From Neobacillus sp. PS3-12 (GTDB taxonomy: Bacteria; Bacillota; Bacilli; Bacillales; Cytobacillaceae): 64,000 nucleotides of DNA. Positions within the stretch are counted from its first letter, which is position 1, and each line of letters opens with the position of its first letter. The position numbers were made by a program, and so were the translations under genes. Positions 47,631 to 57,122 of this stretch are shown here, piece by piece. A model generated the notes under the pieces. It searched no databases and was not told the DNA's origin. It saw nothing but the letters and a program-made list of their open reading frames with translations. The stretch spans positions 62,001 to 126,000 of the forward strand of contig NZ_CP133268.1 in NCBI RefSeq assembly GCF_030915385.1, given 5' to 3'.

Positions 47631-49319
47631 TTAGAGGTGTTCAGAGGGCTCAAGCTGAATAAAATTCAAATGTTTCATTCGATTTATGACAGCTAATACT
47701 TCATTAATTCTAGGCAATTCAAGCCATCTTTCGAAACCTGGAAAAAAGGAGGAAAATACAATATCCACTCCTTCTCTCTCCATATCTTCGAGAGCTTTTT
47801 TGATCTTTTCATGAAGAAAGATGACGCAATCTTGATTACTTATAGCTATTTTTCGAATTAAAAAGGCAATAGCTGCTAGCTGAGCATGTGATGTGATATT
47901 GTAAAGACCTCTTATGTCAATTTGTTCATCACCTATCATCATGTATCCCATGGGCGAAACCATCAGCTTCTCTGTACCACTGTCCTGTGGATAGCTCGAA
48001 AAGTGATCGGTGGTTATTTTTCTTTCTATCTCCCATTTCGTATGTGGGATACGTTCATGTTGTTTGTCGTGTTCACATAAACTTTTTGCTTCCTGGGTTA
48101 CGTTTTTGGGCACAAAGTTGTCCATCAGGATAATTTGATCGGCAACGGATAAAAATTCACCGCTGCCTCCAATGACAAGAACGGAAGATACGCCAACAGC
48201 CTCATAAAGCTCCCTGACACGTTCCGTAAAAGGTGTAATGGGTTCATGCTTGATTAATGAACGCATTTTGCTATCTTGAATCATAAAATTGGTCGCACTT
48301 CTGTCTTCATCAATAAGAAGAAGCTTACACCCGAAGTTGATTGCCTCCATAATATTTGCGGCTTGGGAGGTGGAACCTGAGGCGTAGTCAGTCGAAAACT
48401 GTTCAGCCGAACTATTGGGTATCCATTTGATGAAAGGCGTAATATTGATATTTCTTACTGAACGGCCTTCCTCTGCAGATATTTCCATTGCACTTTGATC
48501 TGTAATCACAAATTCTCGTCCGTCTTCTTTGATGTGATTGTAAATACCAGAATTTAGTGCATCCAGCATTGTGCTTTTGCCCGAATAGCCACCTCCGGTG
48601 ATGACCGTCACACCCTGTTTTATTCCCATTCCTCGCAAACCACAAATTTCAACTTCAACATCTTCCGGGGATGTAAAAGGCATTGCACCCTCTAGTGGCC
48701 CGCTATTGTCTTTATTTCTTGGCAAAATGCTGCCATTCGCAATAAACGCACAATAATCACTGGATTTCAGCCATTTGCGAATCATATTTTGTTTTTTTAC
48801 CAATTCACAGGCAGCATTCAATTTGATGAGATCAAACTTGGCAATAAACTCCTCCACTTCTTTTGGAAGCATTTTGCAAAGCATTCTTATTGCTTTATCA
48901 TTATTCTTGAATGGAAGTTGAACTGTAATCATGAAGCATAAATACCATTTTTCCGAGAGGACTTCGACAAAGGATGCATTACGTTTCAACACCACATTGG
49001 TTGGATGAAAACAATAAAAAGCACCATTTTCTTTATCAGAACGTGACCGGTTATAAATCAATTCGTTTAATGCATCAATATGATTAACCCATTCTCTAAA
49101 TGCAAAATCTGAGAGAACAACTTGATCTATATGTTCATCTAAGCCGAGACGGTCAAAAGGTATTTTTATGGTGATACATGGTTTATCCTGTGTGAGTTTA
49201 TGTGTCCGTTCAATGTAATAGGCGACATCATTATTCCAATAGATTGGGTCTTCATAAATCATACTGTAAGATGACTGTCCGGATTGTAATGAGCGAAAAT
49301 ATTGAGCTAGTCTTTTAAT
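47631..49319 (-). CDS. Predicted ABC-class ATPase (PF09818 type)
   Basis: Walker A GGGYSGKST near residue 245, CGLRGMGIKQGVTVI before it, Walker B LLLIDED near 330, and TDQSAMEI and GSTSQAANIMEAI between, all typical of this family. The first ATG is 49262, but the same frame runs upstream as KRLAQYFRSLQSGQSSYS, with AAAGGATG 7 bases before an ATT at 49319. An ATT start, or a mutated ATG, is likely. No membrane segment; role unknown. Monocistronic. Confidence 0.75.
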   Translation of the reverse strand: MKRLAQYFRSLQSGQSSYSMIYEDPIYWNNDVAYYIERTHKLTQDKPCITIKIPFDRLGLDEHIDQVVLSDFAFREWVNHIDALNELIYNRSRSDKENGAFYCFHPTNVVLKRNASFVEVLSEKWYLCFMITVQLPFKNNDKAIRMLCKMLPKEVEEFIAKFDLIKLNAACELVKKQNMIRKWLKSSDYCAFIANGSILPRNKDNSGPLEGAMPFTSPEDVEVEICGLRGMGIKQGVTVITGGGYSGKSTMLDALNSGIYNHIKEDGREFVITDQSAMEISAEEGRSVRNINITPFIKWIPNSSAEQFSTDYASGSTSQAANIMEAINFGCKLLLIDEDRSATNFMIQDSKMRSLIKHEPITPFTERVRELYEAVGVSSVLVIGGSGEFLSVADQIILMDNFVPKNVTQEAKSLCEHDKQHERIPHTKWEIERKITTDHFSSYPQDSGTEKLMVSPMGYMMIGDEQIDIRGLYNITSHAQLAAIAFLIRKIAISNQDCVIFLHEKIKKALEDMEREGVDIVFSSFFPGFERWLELPRINEVLAVINRMKHLNFIQLEPSEHL

Positions 49320-49388
49320 AAAATATCATCCTTTCATATTTGGAAAGCAGTGAATAACGGGAAAATCTACAAAAGTTGAAACGACATC

Positions 49389-49538
49389 TCAAGAAGGGGG
49401 CCCTTTATCCTTTGGAACAAGGTAACGACGAAACGGATCGATCCCTAATCTCCAGCTTTGAGCCTGCCCTAACATAAACCGGCACTGTTTGAAATTTTCA
49501 GTGTAAAATGAATGCCATCCTAAGTAATTAAAGTTCAT
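49389..49538 (-). CDS. Small hypothetical protein, 49 residues
   Basis: MNFNYLGWHSFYTENFKQCR, then WRLGIDPFRRYLVPKDKGPPS. GGGGG 8 bases before the ATG at 49538. Rich in aromatics and Arg, resembling short spore-associated Bacillus proteins in composition. Lies 70 bp upstream of the ATPase gene on the same strand. Confidence 0.45.
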   Translation of the reverse strand: MNFNYLGWHSFYTENFKQCRFMLGQAQSWRLGIDPFRRYLVPKDKGPPS

Positions 49539-49656
49539 TGCATATTCCCCCTAATAGAGCACAGATCAATTTATAAGAAAAAGGATTAAACCCTAACCAA
49601 TTTCAAAGTAAAACCACTATTGTTACCTTGACCAACCTTTTGTCCTAAAAAAAATA

Positions 49657-49755
49657 ACAGCCACTCCATAAGTGGCTGTCATAATCGGCAAGAACGCTTA
49701 AACGTTCCTTCTGCCTAAAAATAAAAGCTCTGAGAGTGAATTCTACCCTCAGAGC
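49657..49755 (-). other. Cluster of three hairpins, possible small RNA or type I TA remnant
   Basis: Read on the minus strand: GCTCTGAG/CTCAGAGC (49755-49727) with TTTTATTTTT, GGCAGAAGGAACG/CGTTCTTGCC (49715-49687), and ACAGCCACT/AGTGGCTGT (49679-49657) with eight T. Upstream, GAGGTGAGGA precedes a 14-codon ORF (MLTKKYTSYPHIAI, 49829-49785). Similar hairpin sets accompany small toxin genes in Bacillus, but this peptide is not toxin-like. The rest of 49756-50040 shows nothing else. Confidence 0.4.
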
Positions 49756-50040
49756 CTAATTAATATATATTCGTAAAAAAATAACTAAATAGCAATATGA
49801 GGATAAGACGTATATTTTTTTGTTAACATTATCCTCACCTCATTACGATTTATTTTTAAAGCAACACAATCATAACATTAATTTAACCATTTGAAAAGAA
49901 ATGCATCGTGTCCTATTTTTTTACAAAAAATTAATAACTTTTTGTGACCGACAACCCTGATTTCACGCAGTTTCCTCAACTTTCTAAGCGGTAACTTTCC
50001 AAATTCTTGTTAAAGCTATTTCAAAGAGAAGGTAAAAAAT

Positions 50041-50075
50041 GGGGAAGAATCCTTGTTTAGCAAGGGTTCTTCCCC
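50041..50075 (-). terminator. Terminator of the esterase gene
   Basis: GGGGAAGAATCCTTG with CAAGGGTTCTTCCCC, 15-bp stem, minus-strand T-run beyond. Confidence 0.85.
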
Positions 50076-50087
50076 ACTTGTTTTACT

Positions 50088-50936
50088 TTACTTACTTCCA
50101 TTAATATTAGAGATATTAATAGAAAACTCCTCAAAACTCAATTGTCCTAAGGCAAACTTCGTACTTTGAACAAATATACGTTCATTTTTAGTTAGTTCAC
50201 GTTTTGCCACCTTTTCAATCCATTCATGCTCTATGTCCAAAATATCTAAAACATGCTTTTGTTTTGAAAAAGCTTCATAGTATCTTAATCCAAATTTTCT
50301 TTGGGAGATCGCATCAATATGAATGCCATCTGGATTTGCTGTTAAGCCTTTTGATGTTACAAAATAGCAATTTTTATCGGTATGAGCAACTTTAGATAAT
50401 ATCTGGTTTATTTGTTTATATTCTACAGCGCTTTTTCCAAATCCGACCTCTCCAAGGTAATGACCCAACTCACCGATCATAATCGGTATTTCTGGTACAT
50501 TCAATTCTTCTCTCAAGTGCTTAAATAATGAAAGCAATTTATCTTCATACGTCTTATAACGTTCTCCGTAACTGTCGCTTTCTCCTTGATGCCACAGAAT
50601 TCCCACTATTTCACTTGTTTCCATAGCGAATTTTGCTTCAGAAATCGCATGTCTTGTTAATTGTCCATCAATTGTCCACTCATCAATAGAGCTTCCTCCC
50701 TCGGCACATGTTATTACCCCAATGTACTCGCCCGGATGATCCTCTGTCCAAGCCTGTGCAAAAGAGGCTGCCTGCCCAACACCAGATACGTGACGATCAA
50801 AATTAAGTGGTTCCGCCATCATTTGCCATCTACCGTTTCGCAACATTTTTATGTGCTCATTATAAATCGGCGGTACATCCTCAATAAATCCTCTGCCTGC
50901 CATATTTGATTGTCCGATTAATAATATAGATTTCAT
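50088..50936 (-). CDS. SASA-type carbohydrate acetylesterase
   Basis: 282 residues. Catalytic Ser in LLIGQSNMAGRG (residue 10), CAEGGSSIDEW oxyanion region, LWHQGESD block, and Asp/His in NPDGIHIDAISQRKFG. No signal peptide, so cytosolic. Removes O-acetyl groups from sugars such as xylan pieces or sialic acid. Monocistronic. Confidence 0.8.
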   Translation of the reverse strand: MKSILLIGQSNMAGRGFIEDVPPIYNEHIKMLRNGRWQMMAEPLNFDRHVSGVGQAASFAQAWTEDHPGEYIGVITCAEGGSSIDEWTIDGQLTRHAISEAKFAMETSEIVGILWHQGESDSYGERYKTYEDKLLSLFKHLREELNVPEIPIMIGELGHYLGEVGFGKSAVEYKQINQILSKVAHTDKNCYFVTSKGLTANPDGIHIDAISQRKFGLRYYEAFSKQKHVLDILDIEHEWIEKVAKRELTKNERIFVQSTKFALGQLSFEEFSINISNINGSK

Positions 50937-51139
50937 AGAAAAACCTTCTTTCTTTGTTTGCCAAGGTCTGATTAGACTAAATAGAATTAAGAGTATAGCT
51001 TCATTAGACTTTTTTTGTCAAGTCGATATTGTCTTTATTCAACTAAATGGCCTATTTACTGAATAAGAAACAATAATAAATTAAAAAGCAACTATGGAAA
51101 TTTCACCATACTTGCTTTCCTGGATTGATATCACTTGCC

Positions 51140-52339
51140 TTAATCTTTCGGCAAATTCTTTATAAACACAACCTTAAGATAGTTGCCTTCAGGGAATTCC
51201 TTTATTGATTTAAAGTCTTTGGGAAGGGAAAATTCTTCAACTAGCTGATATTTTCTGTTGGTTTCCTTAAATGCCTGATCAATAAAACTTTTAAATTTAT
51301 TCATATTAAAAGCGCTTGAATTGGTGGACGCTACAATGATCCCCTGATCTTTTGTAATAGCAATAGCTTCCTTTAAAAGATTTTTGTAGTCCTTTTCAGC
51401 GCTAAATACGATTTTTTTAGACCTTGCGAAGCTTGGTGGGTCGAGTATGACCATATCGAAGCTTAGCTGATGTTTTACCGCATACTTAAAGTAATGGAAT
51501 ACATCTTCAACAATGATATCCTGTGATTCAATATCTAGATTGTTCAAACGAAACTGCTCAATGGTCTTGCTCAAGCTTCTATTGGCTAAATCCACACTTG
51601 TCGTTTTAGCGCCTCCTAAGGCAGCAAACACCGAAAATGCTCCTGTGTATGAAAAGGTGTTTAGTACATTTTTTCCGTCCGCATATGCATCCCTAATTCT
51701 TTTTCTTACATCTCTTTGATCTAAAAACACACCGACCATCGCACTTTCATTTAAGTAAACTGCAAAGTTTACTCCATTTTCTTTCACGATAAGCGGGAAT
51801 GTTCCTCTTTCTCCAATTACAAAATCATCATCTTCAATATATTTCCCGTTAGCATCAAATCTTTTCTTTTGATAAATTCCTTTAAAATCATCCAATTCTT
51901 TCAGGGCATTTATAATATAATCCCGAAAGTTGTAAATTCCTATGTTGTACCAGTTGATTAAATAGTAGCCAGCAAAATAGTCAATGGTTAATCCGCCTAA
52001 GCCATCGCCCTCGCCATTCACTATTCTGAAGGCATTGGTATCCGCACTATTAAAGAATGGCTCTCGATATTTAAACGCATCCTTCATTTTATTCGAAAAA
52101 AACCTTTGGTCGATCTGTTCATTTTCGTTTCTGCTAAGAACCCATCCATAACCTTTATTTTGTTTACCAAAATAACCTTTTGCTATGAAGTTTTTCTTTT
52201 CATCAACGAGCCGGATAATGGTTCCTTCTTCAGCAGCTTCGTTCAAGTTAAATATGGCTTCCTTTGATATGAGCGGATAACCGCTTTTATATTTATTTAC
52301 AAACTTGCTCTTTACCTTTAAAGTGACTTCTGTTTTCAT
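51140..52339 (-). CDS. Class I rRNA cytosine methyltransferase, RlmI/YwbD type
   Basis: 399 residues. N-terminal PUA domain (about 5-85: SGYPLISKEAIF, FIAKGYFGKQNKGYGW), EEHD-like middle, Rossmann SAM fold with VLNTFSYTGAFSVFAALGGAKTTSVD split at GGA, and catalytic DPPSFARSK. Would methylate C5 of a 23S rRNA cytosine. B. subtilis YwbD is the likely counterpart. TAGGATG before the ATG. Confidence 0.85.
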   Translation of the reverse strand: MKTEVTLKVKSKFVNKYKSGYPLISKEAIFNLNEAAEEGTIIRLVDEKKNFIAKGYFGKQNKGYGWVLSRNENEQIDQRFFSNKMKDAFKYREPFFNSADTNAFRIVNGEGDGLGGLTIDYFAGYYLINWYNIGIYNFRDYIINALKELDDFKGIYQKKRFDANGKYIEDDDFVIGERGTFPLIVKENGVNFAVYLNESAMVGVFLDQRDVRKRIRDAYADGKNVLNTFSYTGAFSVFAALGGAKTTSVDLANRSLSKTIEQFRLNNLDIESQDIIVEDVFHYFKYAVKHQLSFDMVILDPPSFARSKKIVFSAEKDYKNLLKEAIAITKDQGIIVASTNSSAFNMNKFKSFIDQAFKETNRKYQLVEEFSLPKDFKSIKEFPEGNYLKVVFIKNLPKD

Positions 52340-52527
52340 CTTATCATCCTATGTAAAAATTTTTTAATAAAAAGGTGGAGTGGAGATCTAAATTTCCGCA
52401 TTTACTTATGATTCGGTTCACCATACTTAATATTTAACTGTTCAATAAATATAGCATATACTGGCCCAAATTTGGAAGACTGCTCTTGAGGACAATTAAC
52501 CTTGTATTAATGTTATGATCAAAAAAA

Positions 52528-52556
52528 GGGAGACTCGTTTTAATGGATTGAGTCCC
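52528..52556 (-). terminator. Minus-strand hairpin terminator
   Basis: GGG-GACTC/GAGTC-CCC with one bulge and seven T on the minus strand. It may end a transcript carrying the small ORF at 52737-52868. Confidence 0.5.
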
Positions 52557-52736
52557 CTGCTTATTCGATCTTATTTAATTTGTATTAACTGTAATTATTG
52601 CTATTGCCTTCCTATCGTTTAGACACTGTGTTTTACAGAATTGATGGTATCTTTTTTCTTTGGATTTTGCCTTATTTAGAGTAGTTAATCGGAATTTCTT
52701 CGCTTATCTCTGCTTCTTAGCTTTCTCAATAGTACA

Positions 52737-52868
52737 CTAGTCAGAAATTCTCCGCCTATGAATTATCATACCTACACGAAGATCCCAATGAATAATATCA
52801 GAACAATGATAAAACGATCTTTTCCCTTTCCGTTGCACTATCGCAATCATTGCAGCTTGTATTTTCAT
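52737..52868 (-). CDS. Doubtful small ORF, 43 residues
   Basis: MKIQAAMIAIVQRKGKR, then HWDLRVGMIIHRRRISD; basic. AGGAG is only 2 bases from the ATG. Supported only by the downstream terminator. The rest of 52340-52922 shows nothing. Confidence 0.2.
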   Translation of the reverse strand: MKIQAAMIAIVQRKGKRSFYHCSDIIHWDLRVGMIIHRRRISD

Positions 52869-52922
52869 TTCTCCTGAATTTTTTTATATTTGCTGAAAAT
52901 AATAAGTGTCGGGGGTGATAAA

Positions 52923-53105
52923 ATGGCAAATGCTAATATTGGGGACAATATTTCTTTTAAGCGTGATGGAAAAAGCTATAAAGGAACTGTTACTGTTGTT
53001 AGAGAAAATTCTGTTATTGTTGAATACGGATACAACAAGGAAAAAGGCGAACCACTTGCAACCATAGTCAATCATAAAAATTATAAAATTACTAACGCCA
53101 TTTAA
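52923..53105 (+). CDS. DUF2187 (YkvS-like) protein
   Basis: 60 residues from ATG 52923 with GGGGGTGA upstream. GDNISFKRDGKSYKGTV, ENSVIVEYGY and VNHKNYKI fit the small KOW/SH3-like DUF2187 family of Bacillus. Nucleic-acid binding has been guessed for the fold; role unknown. Confidence 0.75.
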   Translation: MANANIGDNISFKRDGKSYKGTVTVVRENSVIVEYGYNKEKGEPLATIVNHKNYKITNAI

Positions 53106-53155
53106 TGAAAAAAGTAAACATAAAGAAATCCAGCCACAATAAAGTGTGAATTGAT

Positions 53156-53183
53156 GAGCTCACTCTACGTAGTAGAGGAGCTT
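53156..53183 (+). terminator. Terminator after the DUF2187 gene
   Basis: AGCTC-CTCTAC and GTAGAG-GAGCT arms, then TTAATTTTATT. Confidence 0.6.
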
Positions 53184-53346
53184 AATTTTATTAATCATCA
53201 TCTATTATTTCTCTGTAATAAAGTTTACATATATAGTAAAATTTTCATTAAATAGACTAATAGAGCACATTCATAGTAGATAACGAAGACAAAAAAATTT
53301 AATTCTAATAAACTCAAAAAAATTTTATATTTTTGGAGGTACTTGA

Positions 53347-54147
53347 ATGAAAGTTGCTGTGTCTCAACTAAAATCAAGTTCGGATAAACAGGTTAATTTA
53401 CTGAAAGCAAAAGAGTATATTAAAAAGGCAAAAGATCTGGGTGCAGATTTTGTTTTGCTGCCTGAAATGTATATGGCTTTTCTCCATCCAAAATTAGGTC
53501 CAAGCAGATATGCGGAAGTTGCAGAACCATTGGACGGTCCTTTTGTAAGCGCCCTGGCTGAATGTGCGAAAGAAAACCAAGTATATGTGATTTGCGGAAT
53601 ATACGAATCCGAGCCTGGTGAAAGCAACAGAGTGTATAACACAACGGTTTTCCTTGGACGTAATGGTGAATTGCTCCAGTCCTACCACAAAACGCATTTA
53701 TACGATGCTTTTAACTATAAAGAATCTGATTCGATCATCCCTGGGAAGGTTCCTCAAGATATTATTGAAACTGAATTCGGCAAAGTGGGATTGATGGTTT
53801 GTTATGAGATCAGATTTCCAGAGATTAGCAGACGGCTAGCTATGAAAGGTGCAGATTTTCTTTTTATTCCGGCGGCTTGGGTAGACGGAGTAATGAAAGA
53901 AGAGCATTGGAAAACGCTTCTTCGTGCTAGAGCCATTGAAAATACGGTTTACGTGTTTGCTGCTGATCAAATTGGAAATAATTTTTCAGGACAAAGTATG
54001 ATCATTGATCCTATGGGTGTTGTAAAGGCTAATGCCGGTGAAGAAGAAACGATCATACTATCTGAAATCGATCTTGAAAGAATTAAATGCGTTCGTGAAA
54101 AGCTGCCTAGTGTAGCTGACAGACGAGTGGAATTTTATGATATGTAG
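53347..54147 (+). CDS. Carbon-nitrogen hydrolase (nitrilase superfamily)
   Basis: 266 residues. Catalytic triad: Glu in LLPEMYMAF, Lys in SYHKTHLYDAF, Cys in LMVCYEIRFPEISR, plus RARAIENTVYV. The size fits Nit-type amidases that clean up deaminated glutathione or 2-oxoamides. Cytosolic. TGGAGGT 7 bases before the ATG. Monocistronic, followed by two tandem hairpins. Confidence 0.85.
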   Translation: MKVAVSQLKSSSDKQVNLLKAKEYIKKAKDLGADFVLLPEMYMAFLHPKLGPSRYAEVAEPLDGPFVSALAECAKENQVYVICGIYESEPGESNRVYNTTVFLGRNGELLQSYHKTHLYDAFNYKESDSIIPGKVPQDIIETEFGKVGLMVCYEIRFPEISRRLAMKGADFLFIPAAWVDGVMKEEHWKTLLRARAIENTVYVFAADQIGNNFSGQSMIIDPMGVVKANAGEEETIILSEIDLERIKCVREKLPSVADRRVEFYDM

Positions 54148-54202
54148 AGAGAAACAAATGACAGTGCCATGCCTTATCTTAAGCGCTGCGGATATCGACC
54201 AT

Positions 54203-54257
54203 AAAAAAGGCGAGTAGTACCCTGCCCGCCTTTTAAAAGGTTCAGGAGAACCCTTTT
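54203..54257 (+). terminator. Tandem terminators
   Basis: AAAAGGCG/CGCCTTTT (54203-54234), then AAAAGG-TTC/GAACCCTTTTT (54235-54257). Between nitrilase and the convergent ger operon. Confidence 0.7.
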
Positions 54258-54331
54258 TCCTTCCTATTTGCATAGCAATTTGAAAGACCTCTTCTTTTTT
54301 TACTTTTATACTGTAGATGCGACTATAGGTG

Positions 54332-55525
54332 TTAGTGTTCACCAACTGAAGTTAGACTCTTCGTTCGAATTCCTGTTCTTTTAATACGGACATTTACATC
54401 TATATTCACATGTGCATCTTTAAAATAGTTATTCCAATTTTTCTTTACTCTTTTATAACTTGGATAATCTTGATGATGCAGGACTTCGCCAAAACCGAAA
54501 ATATCTGCTTGATATTTTTTTTGAACCTTTTGAATTGTTGCTGCTAGTTGATGTTTGATTTCCTTTTCCGTCAACCTTTCAATCTTCATGTAGGTACTAA
54601 TTTGTTCTAAATCATCCTTGCATTGCATTCCATCTATATACGCTTCATCATCTACTTTTAAGTGGACAACTGCCCTATTTTTCATCATCCTCACTTTGGT
54701 ATTTGTATTAGAACCAAAAATTCGAATGCCTACAAATTTGTTTTTAGCACAAGGGATAGATACGGCTGTGTGGACAAGTTTATTTTGAGTCATAAGGAAG
54801 TTACGTATATCTTCTAAGGACAAAAAACCTTTCAGTTTATCTTTTTTAAACAAGGCTAACGAATCAGCAACCACTATTGCATCAGGTGCAACCTTTTTCA
54901 TATTGTCTACACTTCCGCCCTTTTCAGGAATTCCTTTAACCTTCACAGCCTCCAAAACAGGTTCTCTTCCAGGAGAAGTCCACGTTTTGATGACATCATC
55001 TAATCGTACATTCGGATCCCCTCCCCAGTTTTGCACAAATGTCTGTAGCTGCGTATGGAGTTTTAATGTCGATGCTTTTTGAAATGGATACGTTATTTTC
55101 AAAACATCCGCCGCTTTGACACCACGAGAAACCAAAAGGTTAAAATCCCCTCTGATTTCACGATTTCTATCCAAAAAATCCAAAAAATCTAATATCCCTT
55201 CTCTTGCCACTTTTTCATCAATGACCAATGTCCTCATATGAGAATAGATTAATCGCTTTGAAACCCCTACATTCATTTTTTGGGCCAGTTCGGATACTGT
55301 ATTGCCTTCAAGCGTAAAGGCAAGTGAAGGAGCATTGCCTGCTTGTGTTTTGGTCGTTAATTCTTTTGAGTTAATTACTTCGACCGTTAAATCGAATTTC
55401 GCTTTCTTTCCCTTATCCAATGCTATGCCTGTTACGAGGGATATGTCTGCTAATTCCTGCTGATCCCAACAGCCCATTAATACAAACGCACATAAAAAAA
55501 AGCCAATCAAACATTTTAAGTTCAC
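54332..55525 (-). CDS. Ger(x)C-type germination lipoprotein
   Basis: 397 residues. Lipobox LMGC then WDQQELADISLVTGIALDK, the Ger(x)C start; SHMRTLVIDEKVA and GFGEVLH are typical. C subunit of a germinant receptor on the spore inner membrane. Starts in an ATGA overlap with the A-subunit stop (55525-55522). Confidence 0.9.
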   Translation of the reverse strand: MNLKCLIGFFLCAFVLMGCWDQQELADISLVTGIALDKGKKAKFDLTVEVINSKELTTKTQAGNAPSLAFTLEGNTVSELAQKMNVGVSKRLIYSHMRTLVIDEKVAREGILDFLDFLDRNREIRGDFNLLVSRGVKAADVLKITYPFQKASTLKLHTQLQTFVQNWGGDPNVRLDDVIKTWTSPGREPVLEAVKVKGIPEKGGSVDNMKKVAPDAIVVADSLALFKKDKLKGFLSLEDIRNFLMTQNKLVHTAVSIPCAKNKFVGIRIFGSNTNTKVRMMKNRAVVHLKVDDEAYIDGMQCKDDLEQISTYMKIERLTEKEIKHQLAATIQKVQKKYQADIFGFGEVLHHQDYPSYKRVKKNWNNYFKDAHVNIDVNVRIKRTGIRTKSLTSVGEH

Positions 55526-57108
55526 TTAGCATCTCCACCTTCCATCGGAGGGGGTGATGGGTTGGATTCAGAAAACACCTTTCTATCTTGTTCGGTTTTT
55601 AAATAAGTGGGTCTTTTAGTTAATGCCCAAAAAGGAAATCTAAATAAAACATCCTTTTGGTCTTCGATGATAAATGGAGCAACTGGAGCTAAATAGGGCA
55701 CACCGAAAGAGCGAAGTGCACTTAAGTGTGCCACCATTAAAACCAGCATAATGATGACCCCATAAAACCCCAAAACAGATGATGCAAAAATAAGGATGAA
55801 ACGGATTAACCTGGAAGCTGATGCAAAGGTATAGTTGGGAGCGACAAAATTAGCGATGGCCGTGATAGCTACCACAATAATCATGATATTTGAAATAATT
55901 CCAGCTTCTGCAGCAGCTTGCCCAATTACTAAAGCTCCCACAATGGAAACCATCTGCCCAACTACTTTTGGCATTCTGACACCTGCTTCCCTTAAAATTT
56001 CAAACGTTATTTCCATGATTAACACTTCTACAACTGCAGGAAATGGCACTCCCTCCCTTTGGGCGATCACGCTTATTAATAAAGATGTCGGCACTAGTTC
56101 TTGGTGGAACGTTAATAAACTAATATAAACAGAAGGAGTAAGTAACGCAATCATAAATGATAAATAACGGATAAAACGTAAGAAGGAGCCTAAAAAGAAA
56201 TTTTGATAATAATCTTCAGAACTGGTAAAAAAGTTCACTAATACAGCAGGTACAATCAAAGCAAAAGGTGTCCCATCGGTCAATATAACAATTTTCCCGT
56301 CTATTAAATTTGCCGCTACTGTATCAGGTCGTTCGGTGTTTAATGCTAAAGGAAAAAAGGTAAAGCTTTTATCAGAAATTAACTCTTCAACATTTCCCGA
56401 CTCAAATACGCCACTTACGTTAATTCGATTTAGACGGTCTCGTACTTCTTGGATGGTGGCCTCGTTGGCAATCCCTTTTATAAATCCGATATAAACGGTC
56501 GTTTGAGTTGTTTTTCCAATGCGAAAGGATTCAAAATGTAAATTTTTACTCCGAAGCCTTTTTCGAATTAAACTCATATTGGTAGATAATGATTCAATAA
56601 ATCCATCTTTTGGGCCTCTGATAACTGTTTGTGTAGTCGGCTCCGTTACAGACCTTTTTTCAGCATTCTCCATGTTAATCGAAATCGCCTGGTCTAACTG
56701 GTTTATGACCATTACAACGCTGCCATTTACAATTTCCTGATAGATTTCTTCTGTACTGGTAAATTGTTTACATGCTACTCCGCCGAAAGCGTCTTTGCAC
56801 GCATCGCTCCATGCTTGTACTGCGTTTTCGTTTTCAATGGGTTTTATATCTTGTGATAATAATTTGGAAGTCCCTTCTTTCATGGACTTATGATCAATCA
56901 TGCTTTCTAAATAAAAAAAACAAAGTTCATGATGAAACGATTTTCCTTCTACCGCTTTCAGATCAGGAGAGTTTCCAAGTGTAGCCATTACCTTTTCTTT
57001 TATTTCTTCTAATGAATAATTCGAGATGTCCTGGACATCTCTCGTTATTTCCTCATCTCGAAAGATCAATTTATTTCGTAATTTTCGTTTGGATTTAAAT
57101 AGGTTCAA
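55522..57108 (-). CDS. GerA-type germinant receptor A subunit
   Basis: 528 residues. Cytosolic N-terminal half (about 1-270) with TVIRGPKDGFIESL and VYIGFIKGIA, then five to six membrane helices with YLSFMIALLTPSVYISLLTFH and REGVPFPAVVEVLIMEITFEILREAG, the GerA core. Starts 14 bp after the B gene. Forms the ligand-responsive ion channel with B and C. Confidence 0.9.
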   Translation of the reverse strand: MNLFKSKRKLRNKLIFRDEEITRDVQDISNYSLEEIKEKVMATLGNSPDLKAVEGKSFHHELCFFYLESMIDHKSMKEGTSKLLSQDIKPIENENAVQAWSDACKDAFGGVACKQFTSTEEIYQEIVNGSVVMVINQLDQAISINMENAEKRSVTEPTTQTVIRGPKDGFIESLSTNMSLIRKRLRSKNLHFESFRIGKTTQTTVYIGFIKGIANEATIQEVRDRLNRINVSGVFESGNVEELISDKSFTFFPLALNTERPDTVAANLIDGKIVILTDGTPFALIVPAVLVNFFTSSEDYYQNFFLGSFLRFIRYLSFMIALLTPSVYISLLTFHQELVPTSLLISVIAQREGVPFPAVVEVLIMEITFEILREAGVRMPKVVGQMVSIVGALVIGQAAAEAGIISNIMIIVVAITAIANFVAPNYTFASASRLIRFILIFASSVLGFYGVIIMLVLMVAHLSALRSFGVPYLAPVAPFIIEDQKDVLFRFPFWALTKRPTYLKTEQDRKVFSESNPSPPPMEGGDAK

Positions 57109-57122
57109 AGTTCCACCTCATT

